Source: Paenibacillus jilunlii
GTDB lineage: Bacteria > Bacillota > Bacilli > Paenibacillales > Paenibacillaceae
Assembly (NCBI RefSeq): GCF_900102965.1
Contig: NZ_FNGM01000022.1
Span: forward strand, 1-64,000
DNA length: 64,000 nucleotides
Direction of reading: 5' to 3'
Made by a program: the position numbers and the translations under genes. Shown one piece after another: positions 41,346 to 49,265 of the stretch. Position 1 is the first letter of the stretch, and each line of letters opens with the position of its first letter. The notes beneath the pieces are model-generated. The model was not told the DNA's origin and searched no databases. It saw nothing but the letters and a program-made list of their open reading frames with translations.

Positions 41346-42470
41346 ATGAAGGCAATATTGATCGATGATGAGAAACCTGCGCTTCAGCACCTTGAACGTC
41401 TGCTGGCCAAGGATGGACGGCTGGAGATCAGCGGAAAGTATACCTCGGCACGGCTGGGCCTGCAGCACCTGCAGCAGGAGCGGGCCGATATTGTCTTTCT
41501 CGATATCGGCATGCCGGAGATGAACGGGCTTGAGGCCGCGGAGCATATCGCGGTCCTGGACCGTAGTATCCGTGTCGTCTACATTACTGCCTATAGCGAG
41601 TATGCTATTGAGGCTTTTGAGCTGAACGCGATTGATTACCTGCTGAAGCCGGTAACCTCCCAGCGGTTAGGCAAAACGCTGGAGCGGCTGGAGAGCTATG
41701 AGAAGCAGTCCGTGAGGGAAACGGAGCCCGCTGCTGAAGCGCGGGCCCTCTCTATTCTCGGCTTCAAGCGGCTGGAATTTCTGGATACCGGGGAACCTGG
41801 AAGGAAGCTGCAGTGGCGGACCAGCAAAGCGCAGCAGGTTTTTGCCCTGCTGCTCCATAATCACGGGCAATGGATGCTCAAGGATACCATTGTTGATCTG
41901 GTCTGGCCGGACTTCGGGCCGGAGAAGGCGGTAACCAATCTGCATACGACAGTCTATCATATCCGCAAGCTGCTGAAGAACTGGGGCATGGACGTGCTTG
42001 TCGAGTTCTCGCAGGAACGTTACCGTCTAACCTATAAGAACGTGTCTTACGATGTGGAGGAATTCGTGCGGGGGTGGCGTGGAACTCCTGTGGAGACCGA
42101 TCAGGAATGGGCCAGCCGGGAAAAGGTGCTGTCCTTGTACCGGGGGGACTATCTTGCCGAGAATCATTATGACTGGGCCGAGCCGAAGCGCAAGGAGCTG
42201 CAGACCGCCTATCTGCAGATGGCTCTTCGTTCTGCGGAATACGAATTGGGCTCAGCCCGGCCGCGTGAGGCATTGGCCCGCCTGATTTCCCTGCAGGAGA
42301 TCGATCCGTATTCGGAGGATATTTGCCGGCTGGCCCTGCGGAGTTATGCCGACCTGGGTGATTTTATCGGATTCAGGAAACACTACGAGAAATACAAGGC
42401 CCTGCTGTATAGCGAGCTTGGCGTCCATCCCGGCAGCCTTATAGACAGCTGGGTCCAGAGAGTATTGTAG
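41346..42470 (+). CDS. Response regulator with REC and BTAD (SARP-like) output domains
   Basis: 374 residues. A receiver (1-120) with acidic pocket DD at 7-8, phosphorylatable Asp53 (VFLDIGMPE), Thr/Ala at YITAYSEYA and Lys in YLLKPV. Next an OmpR-like winged helix about 145-235 (KAQQVFALLLHNHGQWMLKDTIVDLVWPDFGPEKAVTNLHTTVYHIRKLL). Then a bacterial transcriptional activator domain, about 240-370 (SLYRGDYLAENHYDWAEPKRKELQ, LQEIDPYSEDICRLALRSYADLGD). This combination is widespread in Paenibacillus next to 7TM hybrid kinases. It is the cognate partner of the upstream kinase and probably controls the MFS gene that follows. Confidence 0.92.
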   Translation: MKAILIDDEKPALQHLERLLAKDGRLEISGKYTSARLGLQHLQQERADIVFLDIGMPEMNGLEAAEHIAVLDRSIRVVYITAYSEYAIEAFELNAIDYLLKPVTSQRLGKTLERLESYEKQSVRETEPAAEARALSILGFKRLEFLDTGEPGRKLQWRTSKAQQVFALLLHNHGQWMLKDTIVDLVWPDFGPEKAVTNLHTTVYHIRKLLKNWGMDVLVEFSQERYRLTYKNVSYDVEEFVRGWRGTPVETDQEWASREKVLSLYRGDYLAENHYDWAEPKRKELQTAYLQMALRSAEYELGSARPREALARLISLQEIDPYSEDICRLALRSYADLGDFIGFRKHYEKYKALLYSELGVHPGSLIDSWVQRVL

Positions 42471-42549
42471 AATATATTGCCAATAATATTGCAAGAGCAT
42501 AGAATTTAGTGGAGCCATGCCAGATAATATAGATAGGGATGGAGTAAGA

Positions 42550-43899
42550 ATGAATGACAAAGTCGTAATGCCGCTATGGACCTTCTGCCTCTTTATCGTT
42601 GTGATGAACACCACTATGTTCAATGTCTCGCTGCCCACAATTATTCAAGATCTGCATATTTCCGCCGATCTGGGATCGTGGGTGATCTCCAGCTATTCTA
42701 TCGGCTATGCCCTGTCTACGGTGATCTACAGCAGACTATCCGATCTGGTGCCCATCCGCAGGCTGCTGACGGTCGGCCTGACTACGCTGGGTCTGGCTTC
42801 GGTAACCGGGCTGTTTGCGCACAGCTTCAATGTTCTGCTTATTACGCGGATTCTCCAATCCGCAGGCGCCGGAGTGATGGCTGGCCTTGGACTGGTGCTC
42901 GCCAGCCGGTATGTGCCCGTGGCCAGACGCGGTGCCGCCATCGCCATGATTTCAGTCGGAAGCGCTATGGCTTTCGGTCTGGGACCGATCGCAGGCGGCC
43001 TTATCAGCCAATATTTTGGCTGGAACGGGTTGTTTGGCATTACCTGCCTGGTGCTGCTTGTTCTGCCGGTGCTGCTGTACTTGCTGCCCAAGGAGCAGCA
43101 CCAGGCGGCGGTCTTTGATCTGTACGGAGCAGCGCTGACGGTTATCAATGCCGGGAGCCTGCTTGTGGCTGTAACCAGCCAATCCTACATATGGCTTGCG
43201 GTGAGTGCCGTGTCTTTTGGGATTCATGCCGTACATCTCCGCAAAGCCCGGGATTCCTTCATTAATCCCAAGCTGCTCCAAATGCCCGGGTATCTGAAGC
43301 TGACCGCCATCGGCTTCAGTATTTTGGTGCTGAACCTGGGTAATTTATTTCTGATGCCGCTTGCACTGGCCAATCTATTCCATCAATCGGCGCTGATGAT
43401 CGGGCTGTATATTGCCCCCGGTGCCATTGTATCGGCATTTCTGACCCGTTTTGTCGGCCGCTGGATTGACCGGTACGGAAATTTGCGCTTTCTGCTGATT
43501 GGCCACGGGGTGCTGGCCGCTGTCCTGGCTGTCTTTGCACTGGAGCTGCCGGCATCACCGCTCGTGCTCTTGTTCGGGTACCTGTGCTTCTCGCCGGCTT
43601 TTTCGGCAACCATGGCTTCCCTGAATAATGAGGCCTCCGGCATATTGCCGCGCACCTGGATCGGGTCAGGGATGGGGCTGCTGCAGCTGATCCAGTTCTT
43701 CGGCGGATCGGTCTCCGTTGCCGTCTGCGGATTGCTGCTGCATGCCCAGCGGACACTGGCGCCAGCGGGCGCTTACCGCAATGTCTATGGCCTTCTGCTT
43801 GCGGTAAGTCTGTGTTCCCTGAGCCTGGTGCTTTTATATCGGCGCTCCCGATGGATGGAGTTGAAACGAAATGGCGCTAAGAGCGTATCAGAAGCATAA
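42550..43899 (+). CDS. MFS transporter
   Basis: 449 residues with about 13-14 hydrophobic segments, starting MNDKVVMPLWTFCLFIVVMNTTMFNVSLPTIIQDL, the DHA2-like N-terminus (multidrug or metabolite export). YSIGYALSTVIYSRLSDLVPIRRLL is motif A. RILQSAGAGVMAGLGLVLASRYVP and GSAMAFGLGPIAGGLISQYFGWNGLFGITC cover motifs B and C. GGGATGGAG precedes the ATG at 42550. It lies 79 bases after the response regulator and 26 bases before the next small gene, so it bridges the two-component pair and the ATP-grasp cluster. Confidence 0.88.
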   Translation: MNDKVVMPLWTFCLFIVVMNTTMFNVSLPTIIQDLHISADLGSWVISSYSIGYALSTVIYSRLSDLVPIRRLLTVGLTTLGLASVTGLFAHSFNVLLITRILQSAGAGVMAGLGLVLASRYVPVARRGAAIAMISVGSAMAFGLGPIAGGLISQYFGWNGLFGITCLVLLVLPVLLYLLPKEQHQAAVFDLYGAALTVINAGSLLVAVTSQSYIWLAVSAVSFGIHAVHLRKARDSFINPKLLQMPGYLKLTAIGFSILVLNLGNLFLMPLALANLFHQSALMIGLYIAPGAIVSAFLTRFVGRWIDRYGNLRFLLIGHGVLAAVLAVFALELPASPLVLLFGYLCFSPAFSATMASLNNEASGILPRTWIGSGMGLLQLIQFFGGSVSVAVCGLLLHAQRTLAPAGAYRNVYGLLLAVSLCSLSLVLLYRRSRWMELKRNGAKSVSEA

Positions 43900-43925
43900 T
43901 AGTGATCAGGAAGGATGAGGAAAAA

Positions 43926-44144
43926 GTGGATACTGGAATGAATGTGATTCTGTTTGAAAAGATGCCGGAAGGCGAACTGCGTGTCATTGAGGAGCGCACC
44001 TGGAGCATGAACATGGTTGCGGCTCTGGAGCATGTCAATTATATTGTGGTTGGCAGCCGGGAGTATGAAGCCGTGGAAGGGCGGCTGAATGTGGATGCGG
44101 GAAAGCTTGAGCTCCTGCTCGTCCCTATGCGCACAGAAGAATAA
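43926..44144 (+). CDS. Small conserved hypothetical protein of the ATP-grasp/DUF350 cluster
   Basis: 72 residues, mixed alpha/beta, acidic: MNVILFEKMPEGELRVIEERTWSMNMVAALEHVNYIVVGSREYEAVEGRLNVDAGKLELLLVPM. No signal or membrane segment. The start is GTG at 43926, with AAGGATGAGG 5 bases before it. First gene of a tightly packed series running to the K+ channel. Not recognised. Confidence 0.65.
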   Translation: MDTGMNVILFEKMPEGELRVIEERTWSMNMVAALEHVNYIVVGSREYEAVEGRLNVDAGKLELLLVPMRTEE

Positions 44145-44166
44145 GGTCAGAGAGGAGGGTCTCAAA

Positions 44167-44880
44167 TTGGCACAAGATGAACAAGCAAAGGAACCAGCGA
44201 AAGAACCAGTGAAAGAATCGGCGGCATCCAGACTATTCACCCCGGACGGCAAACCAATCCGGGTATTGTCTACGTCGCTGGGCATTGCCCTGCTGGCCAA
44301 TGCTTTATTTATTCCGGGGGGAGCCGGTGCAGCAGGCGGCAGCTCTGAGGAACCGACACTGGTGTCCTGGTCCACGGAGGAAGTCAAAGCTTATTTTGAC
44401 AAGAATGTAGACTGGAATATCCCTTACCCGGAAGAAAATGCCGGAGAGGTGCTGCAGGAAGGACAAGGAGTAGTCACCTCAGGCGGAACAACGGTAATCA
44501 ACAATTACGGCGGCTATAATTCCGGCTTCGGCTGGGACGATCTGCTGCTGTACCACATGTTGTTCAACAGCGGCTCATTTTATTCATCAAGAAGCTGGTA
44601 CAATGACCGCCCAACTTATTATGGCGGCACACGGACTAAGTACAAGGCACCAAGCTATAACAGCGGCAGCTTTCAGAACAAACCTGTAGCCGGTTCAGTG
44701 GTTAAGCCCCGTACCTCCACCTCGTCCACCGGCTCGATCACCAGAAGGAACACTTCGAGCAAGGCAGGCGGAGTCGGCGGCAAATCCAGTGGTCTGGGCT
44801 CGTCCAAGAGCGGCAGCTCCAGCAGCAAATCAGGCTCTGTCTCGAGATCAGGCTCCGGCAAAAGCGGTTTTGGCGGATGA
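44167..44880 (+). CDS. Membrane-tethered or secreted Ser/Gly-rich protein, YgiB/YjfM-like by position
   Basis: 237 residues. A charged N-terminus (KEPAKEPVKES) leads to one hydrophobic segment (LSTSLGIALLANALFIPGGAGAA) near 37-60. Next comes a Tyr/Asn/Gly/Trp-rich region (VINNYGGYNSGFGWDDLLLYHMLFNSGSFYSSRSWYNDRPTYYGG). The basic Ser/Gly/Lys tail ends SGKSGFGG. E. coli clusters with the same ATP-grasp enzyme encode YgiB/YjfM, an exported protein with a Ser/Gly-rich tail; the resemblance is of position and composition, not proven homology. The start is TTG at 44167 after AGGAGGG. Its stop overlaps the next start (ATGA). Confidence 0.7.
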   Translation: MAQDEQAKEPAKEPVKESAASRLFTPDGKPIRVLSTSLGIALLANALFIPGGAGAAGGSSEEPTLVSWSTEEVKAYFDKNVDWNIPYPEENAGEVLQEGQGVVTSGGTTVINNYGGYNSGFGWDDLLLYHMLFNSGSFYSSRSWYNDRPTYYGGTRTKYKAPSYNSGSFQNKPVAGSVVKPRTSTSSTGSITRRNTSSKAGGVGGKSSGLGSSKSGSSSSKSGSVSRSGSGKSGFGG

Positions 44881-46100
44881 GCCCTGCAGACAGCGTCTTT
44901 GAATACCTTGACCAGTCGGGACTGGAACGGGCACCCCGTGTAGAACAGCTGCATAAGCTTGGATTTACCTGGGCTGATCTGGAAGATGAGGAATACTGGC
45001 TCGACGCGGTGGCCGTGATGCGCGGCGAGACTTATAAGGAGCTTGAGGAGGCTTCCGTTAAGCTCTGGAGCATCCTTGACAAGGCCGTCCGCTATGTGCA
45101 CCGGCGGCATGATTTGTATGATTTGCTGGGCATTCCTCCGGTACTGTGGCAGATGCTGGACGACACTCCGCTGCCGGAGCCGGGGCTGATCAGCCGGTAC
45201 GCCAGATTCGATTTCGCGGTAGCCGGCGACGGCACGATCAAGCTGCTGGAGCTGAATGCGGATACACCAACCGGCTATGTAGAAGCATCCATTGCTACGC
45301 CTTGGATTTGCGGGCAAGCCGGTATTTCAAGCCGGAACAATGGAATGAAGGAACAGCTGGCAGCTGCCTGGGGCATCGAACAGCCGGATACGGCAGCTTG
45401 TGTCGCTTACGGGACCCATCAGGAGGATTCCGGAACGATTGAGGCGCTGGTGGCGCACAGCGGTCTGGATATCCGCTGCGTCGACTGTCTGGATCTGTGG
45501 ATCGACGAAGGAACGGTCAGGGATGCGGAGAACCGGATCATCAAGCGGATGTTCGCCCTCTATCCGAAGGAATGGATGGCGGTGGACGATGGCGGCGAGG
45601 CGCTTGCCTACGCCATTGAGAGCGGACAGCTTCAGCTGTTCAACGGCCCGCACAGCATCCTGCTGCAGTCCAAGGGGCTGATCGCCGCCGTATGGGGAAT
45701 GTATGAGCTGGGGCTGCTCTTCAGCGAGGAGGAACGCCGGGCGATAGCCAGCTACATTCTCCCAACCTACAACAAGCCGGTATTCTCCGGCAGCTTTGTG
45801 TCCAAGTCCGTCTTCGGCCGTGAAGGCGGCTCGGTGCGGATCTTCGATGACAGCGGGGCGCTGGAGCTGGCCGATGAGGATGGCTTCGACAGCAGTGTGC
45901 TGTTCCCGACGGTATATCAGAAGCGGGCAGAGCTGGCCCGTATCCAAACCCCGGAAGGGGAGCTTCACCTGCTGACCGGCATGTTCGTGATCAACGGCGT
46001 GCCTTGCGGGCTTTTGGGCCGCGCAGGCGGGCCGATTACAGGCAACGCCAGCCATTTTATCGCGTTAGGAGTGAGAGGGCTTGAAGATGAACAAGGATAG
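44877..46100 (+). CDS. Glutathionylspermidine synthetase-like ATP-grasp ligase (YgiC/YjfC type)
   Basis: 407 residues, the length of the stand-alone synthetase family (no amidase domain). GFTWADLEDEEYWLDAV, RYARFDFAVAGDGTIKLLELNADTPTGYVEA (metal and substrate Asp/Glu/Asn), MFALYPKEWM, LFNGPHSILLQSKGLIAAVWGMYE, and PVFSGSFVSKSVFGREGG (ATP-binding Lys) are the family motifs. Relatives join a carboxylate to a polyamine or amine, or tag peptides; the true substrate of YgiC-type members is unsettled. It starts within the stop of the upstream exported-protein gene, so the two are coupled. Confidence 0.88.
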   Translation: MSPADSVFEYLDQSGLERAPRVEQLHKLGFTWADLEDEEYWLDAVAVMRGETYKELEEASVKLWSILDKAVRYVHRRHDLYDLLGIPPVLWQMLDDTPLPEPGLISRYARFDFAVAGDGTIKLLELNADTPTGYVEASIATPWICGQAGISSRNNGMKEQLAAAWGIEQPDTAACVAYGTHQEDSGTIEALVAHSGLDIRCVDCLDLWIDEGTVRDAENRIIKRMFALYPKEWMAVDDGGEALAYAIESGQLQLFNGPHSILLQSKGLIAAVWGMYELGLLFSEEERRAIASYILPTYNKPVFSGSFVSKSVFGREGGSVRIFDDSGALELADEDGFDSSVLFPTVYQKRAELARIQTPEGELHLLTGMFVINGVPCGLLGRAGGPITGNASHFIALGVRGLEDEQG

Positions 46101-46734
46101 TAACCGATGGAGCAGCAAGATTCGTGCTGGAGCAGTTCTTGGCATGCTGTTGATGGCAGTGCTGCTGCTTGGCGCATGTTCCGGCAACTCGGACAGTGTA
46201 TTTCATACAGATACGGAGACGACCGACAGCGTATCGCGCGTGCCGTGGGACTACCGGGTGGTGGAAGGTACGGTGGGGGACCTTATCGGCAGCGATATGA
46301 CGGTACTGCCGGACAATGAGCTGCTTCCGAACGACGGCAATTATGCCACCGGCGACAAGATATGGACCCTGCAGTTTATGGATGCCGAACTGGTAACCGA
46401 TGCGGACCAGAAGAATGATATCCGCTTGTCTTCCTGGTCCACGATCAAATCGTATGCAAGCCAGAAGGCCGCTGCCGAAGATTTGACCCGTCTGAAGGTG
46501 TCCATTACGACGGATGTGGATCTTGTCGGGGTATACAAGACAGAGTACAAGAACAAAACAAGAAATTTTGCCGTGGTTGAGCTGCCTTCCGGCAACCGGA
46601 TCAAGCAGCCGATCGATGATAAGCGGTATAAGGCGCTGGAGAAACAAAAGAAAGCCTCCGTGGTGCTGGAGGAAGTGCATGATTTCGCCGATTATGATTC
46701 GGCCTACGCAAAATTCCGGGGGTGGGCAAATTGA
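46087..46734 (+). CDS. Lipoprotein of the ATP-grasp/DUF350 cluster
   Basis: 215 residues. The lipoprotein signal MNKDSNRWSSKIRAGAVLGMLLMAVLLLGACSG has lipobox LLGAC, so it sits on the outer face of the membrane. The mature part is mixed charged with VPWDYRVVEGTVGDLIG, KIWTLQFMDAELVTD and VYKTEYKNKTRNFAVVELPSGNRIKQ. No family recognised. It overlaps the ATP-grasp gene by 14 bases; GAGAGGG precedes the ATG at 46087. The end overlaps the DUF350 start. Confidence 0.7.
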   Translation: MNKDSNRWSSKIRAGAVLGMLLMAVLLLGACSGNSDSVFHTDTETTDSVSRVPWDYRVVEGTVGDLIGSDMTVLPDNELLPNDGNYATGDKIWTLQFMDAELVTDADQKNDIRLSSWSTIKSYASQKAAAEDLTRLKVSITTDVDLVGVYKTEYKNKTRNFAVVELPSGNRIKQPIDDKRYKALEKQKKASVVLEEVHDFADYDSAYAKFRGWAN

Positions 46735-47123
46735 CGATTGTTATTAATCTGGTAGTGAGTGTGTTGACGATTATTCTGCTGCAGGTGCTCGGGATGGTTG
46801 TATTTACCCTGATGACTCCGTTCAAGGACATGGATGAGTTGAAGAAGGGCAATGTGGCTGTAGCGCTGGCCCTTGGCGGCAAATTTCTGGCTACGGCGAT
46901 TATCCTTGGTGTGGCGGCATATACAAATACCTCAATCTGGTTCATGATGCTCTGGTTCGCGGTGGGCTATGTCTGCCTGATTGCCGCCTACTGGATCTTC
47001 GAGCTGTTCACGCCGGGGTTCAAGATCTCGGATCATCTGAAGCAGGGGAATGTTGCTGTAGGCGTGATGCTCTGCCTGGTGTTCGTCGGCACGGCATTTG
47101 CCGTCAGCAGTCTGATCATTTAA
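46731..47123 (+). CDS. DUF350 family membrane protein
   Basis: 130 residues, four TM helices in two similar halves. Each half carries the family motif: KKGNVAVALALGGKFLATAIILGV and KQGNVAVGVMLCLVFVGTAFAV. DUF350 (YjfL-type) proteins are regularly encoded beside GSP-synthetase-like enzymes; a channel- or sensor-like role in membrane stress has been proposed but is not established. The start is TTG at 46731 with GGGGGTGGG 6 bases before it, overlapping the stop of the lipoprotein gene (TTGA). The K+ channel starts 4 bases after its stop. Confidence 0.88.
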   Translation: MTIVINLVVSVLTIILLQVLGMVVFTLMTPFKDMDELKKGNVAVALALGGKFLATAIILGVAAYTNTSIWFMMLWFAVGYVCLIAAYWIFELFTPGFKISDHLKQGNVAVGVMLCLVFVGTAFAVSSLII

Positions 47124-47127
47124 GCCG

Positions 47128-48141
47128 ATGCATTTTCTGCTTCGTTTGTCCGGCAAGCTGATGCGTCTGAAGAAGAAGTCCATTGGGCTGATTATCCTGG
47201 CTTTTGTTGTGATTAGCGCAACTATTGCCTTTTTATTGGAGCCGGGAACCTTCAGTAACTGGTTCAACGCTTTTTATTGGGTCATGACAACGATGTCCAC
47301 CGTGGGCTACGGCGACTTTTTTGCCGCCACGGTGGCAGGTAAGCTGTTTACCATGTTCCTGTATGTTTTTGGCATAGGACTGCTCAGTTTGGTTATCGGG
47401 AAAGTTATTGATGCCATGGGGGAACTGCAAAGAAGGAGAGGAGCCGGGACGTTGAGCTTTCACGGGAAAGACCATGTGGTACTGATCAATTGGAACCGCA
47501 AAACGCAAGCTGCTGTTGACGAGATTCTCTGCTATACGCCGGACTGCCGGATTGTCATCATTGACGAGAGCGGCCAGCACCCGCTACAGCAGCTGGAGCA
47601 TGTCCACTTCATCAGCGGCGACCCTTCCAGCGACGACATCCTGTTGAAGGCTGGAATTGAAGGAGCCAAGGCTGCCATCGTATTCGGGGATACACGGATC
47701 GACGAGGCTTCCCTGACGGATGGCAAAACCCTGCTGATTGCCTCCAGTATTGAGCGGATTGCCCCGGAGGTACATACCACTGTGGAGATTATGCAGGAAA
47801 AGAACATCCAAAACTTCCGCCATGTCCATGTCAATGAGTTCGTGCTGTCGCATGATGCCATTTCCAGACTGGCAGTCCGTTCCGCGCTGCAGGAAGGGAA
47901 TTCCGAGGTCATCACCCAGCTGCTCAGCCGTGAGCATGGGGATGACATCTATGAAATTCCGCGGGATGCCGCCTGGCATACCTATGGCGATGCCTTTCAG
48001 GCACTGCTGCGCCGGGGGGCGACGCTGCTGTCAGACCGGGGAGATCTCGGCATCAACCGCAAGCTGGACCAGCCGATCCCGCAGGACGCCAGGCTCTATA
48101 TCGTGTCGGATGAGGAGACTTACCGGCAGATTAAGGGCTAG
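47128..48141 (+). CDS. Potassium channel with RCK (TrkA-N) domain, YugO/MthK-like
   Basis: 337 residues. Two TM helices flank a K+ selectivity filter (WVMTTMSTVGYGDFFAA), followed by a cytoplasmic RCK Rossmann domain from about 110: HVVLINWNRKTQAAVDEIL, RIVIIDESG, VHFISGDPSSDDILLKAGIEGAKAAIVFGD, and VEIMQEKNIQNFRHVHVNEFV. It should form a ligand-gated tetrameric K+ channel, like YugO of B. subtilis, which propagates electrical signals in biofilms. Last gene of the cluster; a terminator follows. Confidence 0.92.
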   Translation: MHFLLRLSGKLMRLKKKSIGLIILAFVVISATIAFLLEPGTFSNWFNAFYWVMTTMSTVGYGDFFAATVAGKLFTMFLYVFGIGLLSLVIGKVIDAMGELQRRRGAGTLSFHGKDHVVLINWNRKTQAAVDEILCYTPDCRIVIIDESGQHPLQQLEHVHFISGDPSSDDILLKAGIEGAKAAIVFGDTRIDEASLTDGKTLLIASSIERIAPEVHTTVEIMQEKNIQNFRHVHVNEFVLSHDAISRLAVRSALQEGNSEVITQLLSREHGDDIYEIPRDAAWHTYGDAFQALLRRGATLLSDRGDLGINRKLDQPIPQDARLYIVSDEETYRQIKG

Positions 48142-48176
48142 CAGGCCGGCAGGCCTCATATCCTAATACATTAACC

Positions 48177-48221
48177 AGAGAGCTGCAGGGGATGGGTTGG
48201 CCCGGGCAGCTCTCTTTCTTG
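48177..48221 (+). terminator. Intrinsic terminator of the channel operon
   Basis: AGAGAGCTGC pairs perfectly with GCAGCTCTCT, then TTCTT. Confidence 0.82.
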
Positions 48222-48455
48222 TTATCCAGGAAACGGCTTGCTCACCGGCTTCATTCGCCAAGACTAGTTGGAAAAAAGGGACTTATTTTACCTAAAATAA
48301 ACAATTGTGAGGGTTAAGTGGAAAAAAGGGAATTTAATTGGGCTAGTTTACTCCGTTAGGGCCGAAATGAGCTGAATTAGTGTACCTTTTTCCACTTCAT
48401 CTGCAGAGAATAGGGTCCTGGGGCAAATTAGTTAACCTTTTTCCAACTTACCCCC
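48222..48455 (+). repeat. Dispersed GGAAAAAGG element, copy E
   Basis: Left arms GTTGGAAAAAAGGG (48268) and AAGTGGAAAAAAGGG (48316) face CCTTTTTCCACTT (48385) and CCTTTTTCCAACTT (48436), a clean nested L1-L2-R1-R2 order. GGCTTGCTCACCGGCTTC (48235) matches copy C near 30844. It follows a terminator directly. Confidence 0.78.
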
Positions 48456-48499
48456 GTGGCATGATGAATTCGGCTGTTGTCCAGAATGAAGGCGATTTC

Positions 48500-48835
48500 A
48501 TGAGTTTCAGGATTAACAAGAATGAGCAGAACGCAAAGAAGGCTCTACCGGCATACCTAATCGGTCTGTTCGGAATGTTATTGTCGGTAGTCATTGCCCT
48601 CGGCATACTAGGTCTGACGGACTTCGAGTTATATTCGTATTCCATCTTGTTCGTTTTTCCTTTGGGTGCGATTGCCTTGGGTATGATTTCAACGTCGGTC
48701 TACACTTGGCGGATCGTAACCGGAGGTTATGAGCCGTCCAGGCAAAATTATGCGGTATCATTAATAATGGCGCTCATCACATTTTTCAGGTATTCGGATC
48801 TTATGGTGGAGACAAAATCAAAATATTTGCCTTAA
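48500..48835 (+). CDS. Small membrane protein of unknown function
   Basis: 111 residues: a charged start MSFRINKNEQNAKKALPAY, two clear TM segments (LIGLFGMLLSVVIALGILGL; SILFVFPLGAIALGMISTSVY), and a third hydrophobic stretch (NYAVSLIMALITFF). The frame is open upstream to 48380, but that part is repeat copy E. GAAGGCG is near the ATG at 48500. Codons here become AT-rich, and this may be the first gene of the acquired segment or a remnant. Not recognised. Confidence 0.5.
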   Translation: MSFRINKNEQNAKKALPAYLIGLFGMLLSVVIALGILGLTDFELYSYSILFVFPLGAIALGMISTSVYTWRIVTGGYEPSRQNYAVSLIMALITFFRYSDLMVETKSKYLP

Positions 48836-48903
48836 AAATCGGAGAATATGGTGGTATTTTGCTAAAGACTTGATTTGTAGCGATATCTTAGTACAATGGT
48901 TTT

Positions 48904-49194
48904 ATGACTACTCAAAAAATAATAAATGATGAGCTCAGAGTCAAAATATTTAAGGCGTTAGCTGATGAAACAAGATTGGACATCATACGAGCTCTATACG
49001 CCAGCAAGAAGGAGATGAATTGTGGAGAAGTAGGACACATTCGCGATACTACGAAATCGAATACTTCGTATCACTTACGTACTTTAAAGGAGGCGAAATT
49101 GATCAAGGTACGAAAAGAAGCTCAAGCGAAGTATATGAGCATCGATTTGGAGACATTTCAAACTTACTTACCCGGATTTCTGGATACGTTGTAG
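48904..49194 (+). CDS. ArsR family transcriptional regulator
   Basis: 96 residues. LRVKIFKALADETRLDIIRALYASKKEMNCGEVGHIRDTTKSNTSYHLRTLKEAKLIKVRKEAQAKYMSI is the ArsR winged helix. The lone Cys in MNCGEV is in the region where metal sites occur but there is no CxC pair, so a non-metal signal is likely. No strong ribosome binding site is visible before the ATG. A 7-bp dyad (49218-49237) lies between it and the MFS gene, its presumed target. Confidence 0.88.
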   Translation: MTTQKIINDELRVKIFKALADETRLDIIRALYASKKEMNCGEVGHIRDTTKSNTSYHLRTLKEAKLIKVRKEAQAKYMSIDLETFQTYLPGFLDTL

Positions 49195-49215
49195 AAAGAA
49201 ATTCTTTTTTTTTCA

Positions 49216-49247
49216 TTAGTTCAATAATCTTTGAACTATAGAACTAA
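49216..49247. promoter_or_regulatory. Predicted ArsR operator
   Basis: AGTTCAA (49218-49224) and TTGAACT (49231-49237) are a perfect dyad with a 6-base centre. Wider arms TTAGTTC (49216) and GAACTAA (49241) overlap it. Confidence 0.65.
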
Positions 49248-49265
49248 CTACAAAGGGTGAATAGA

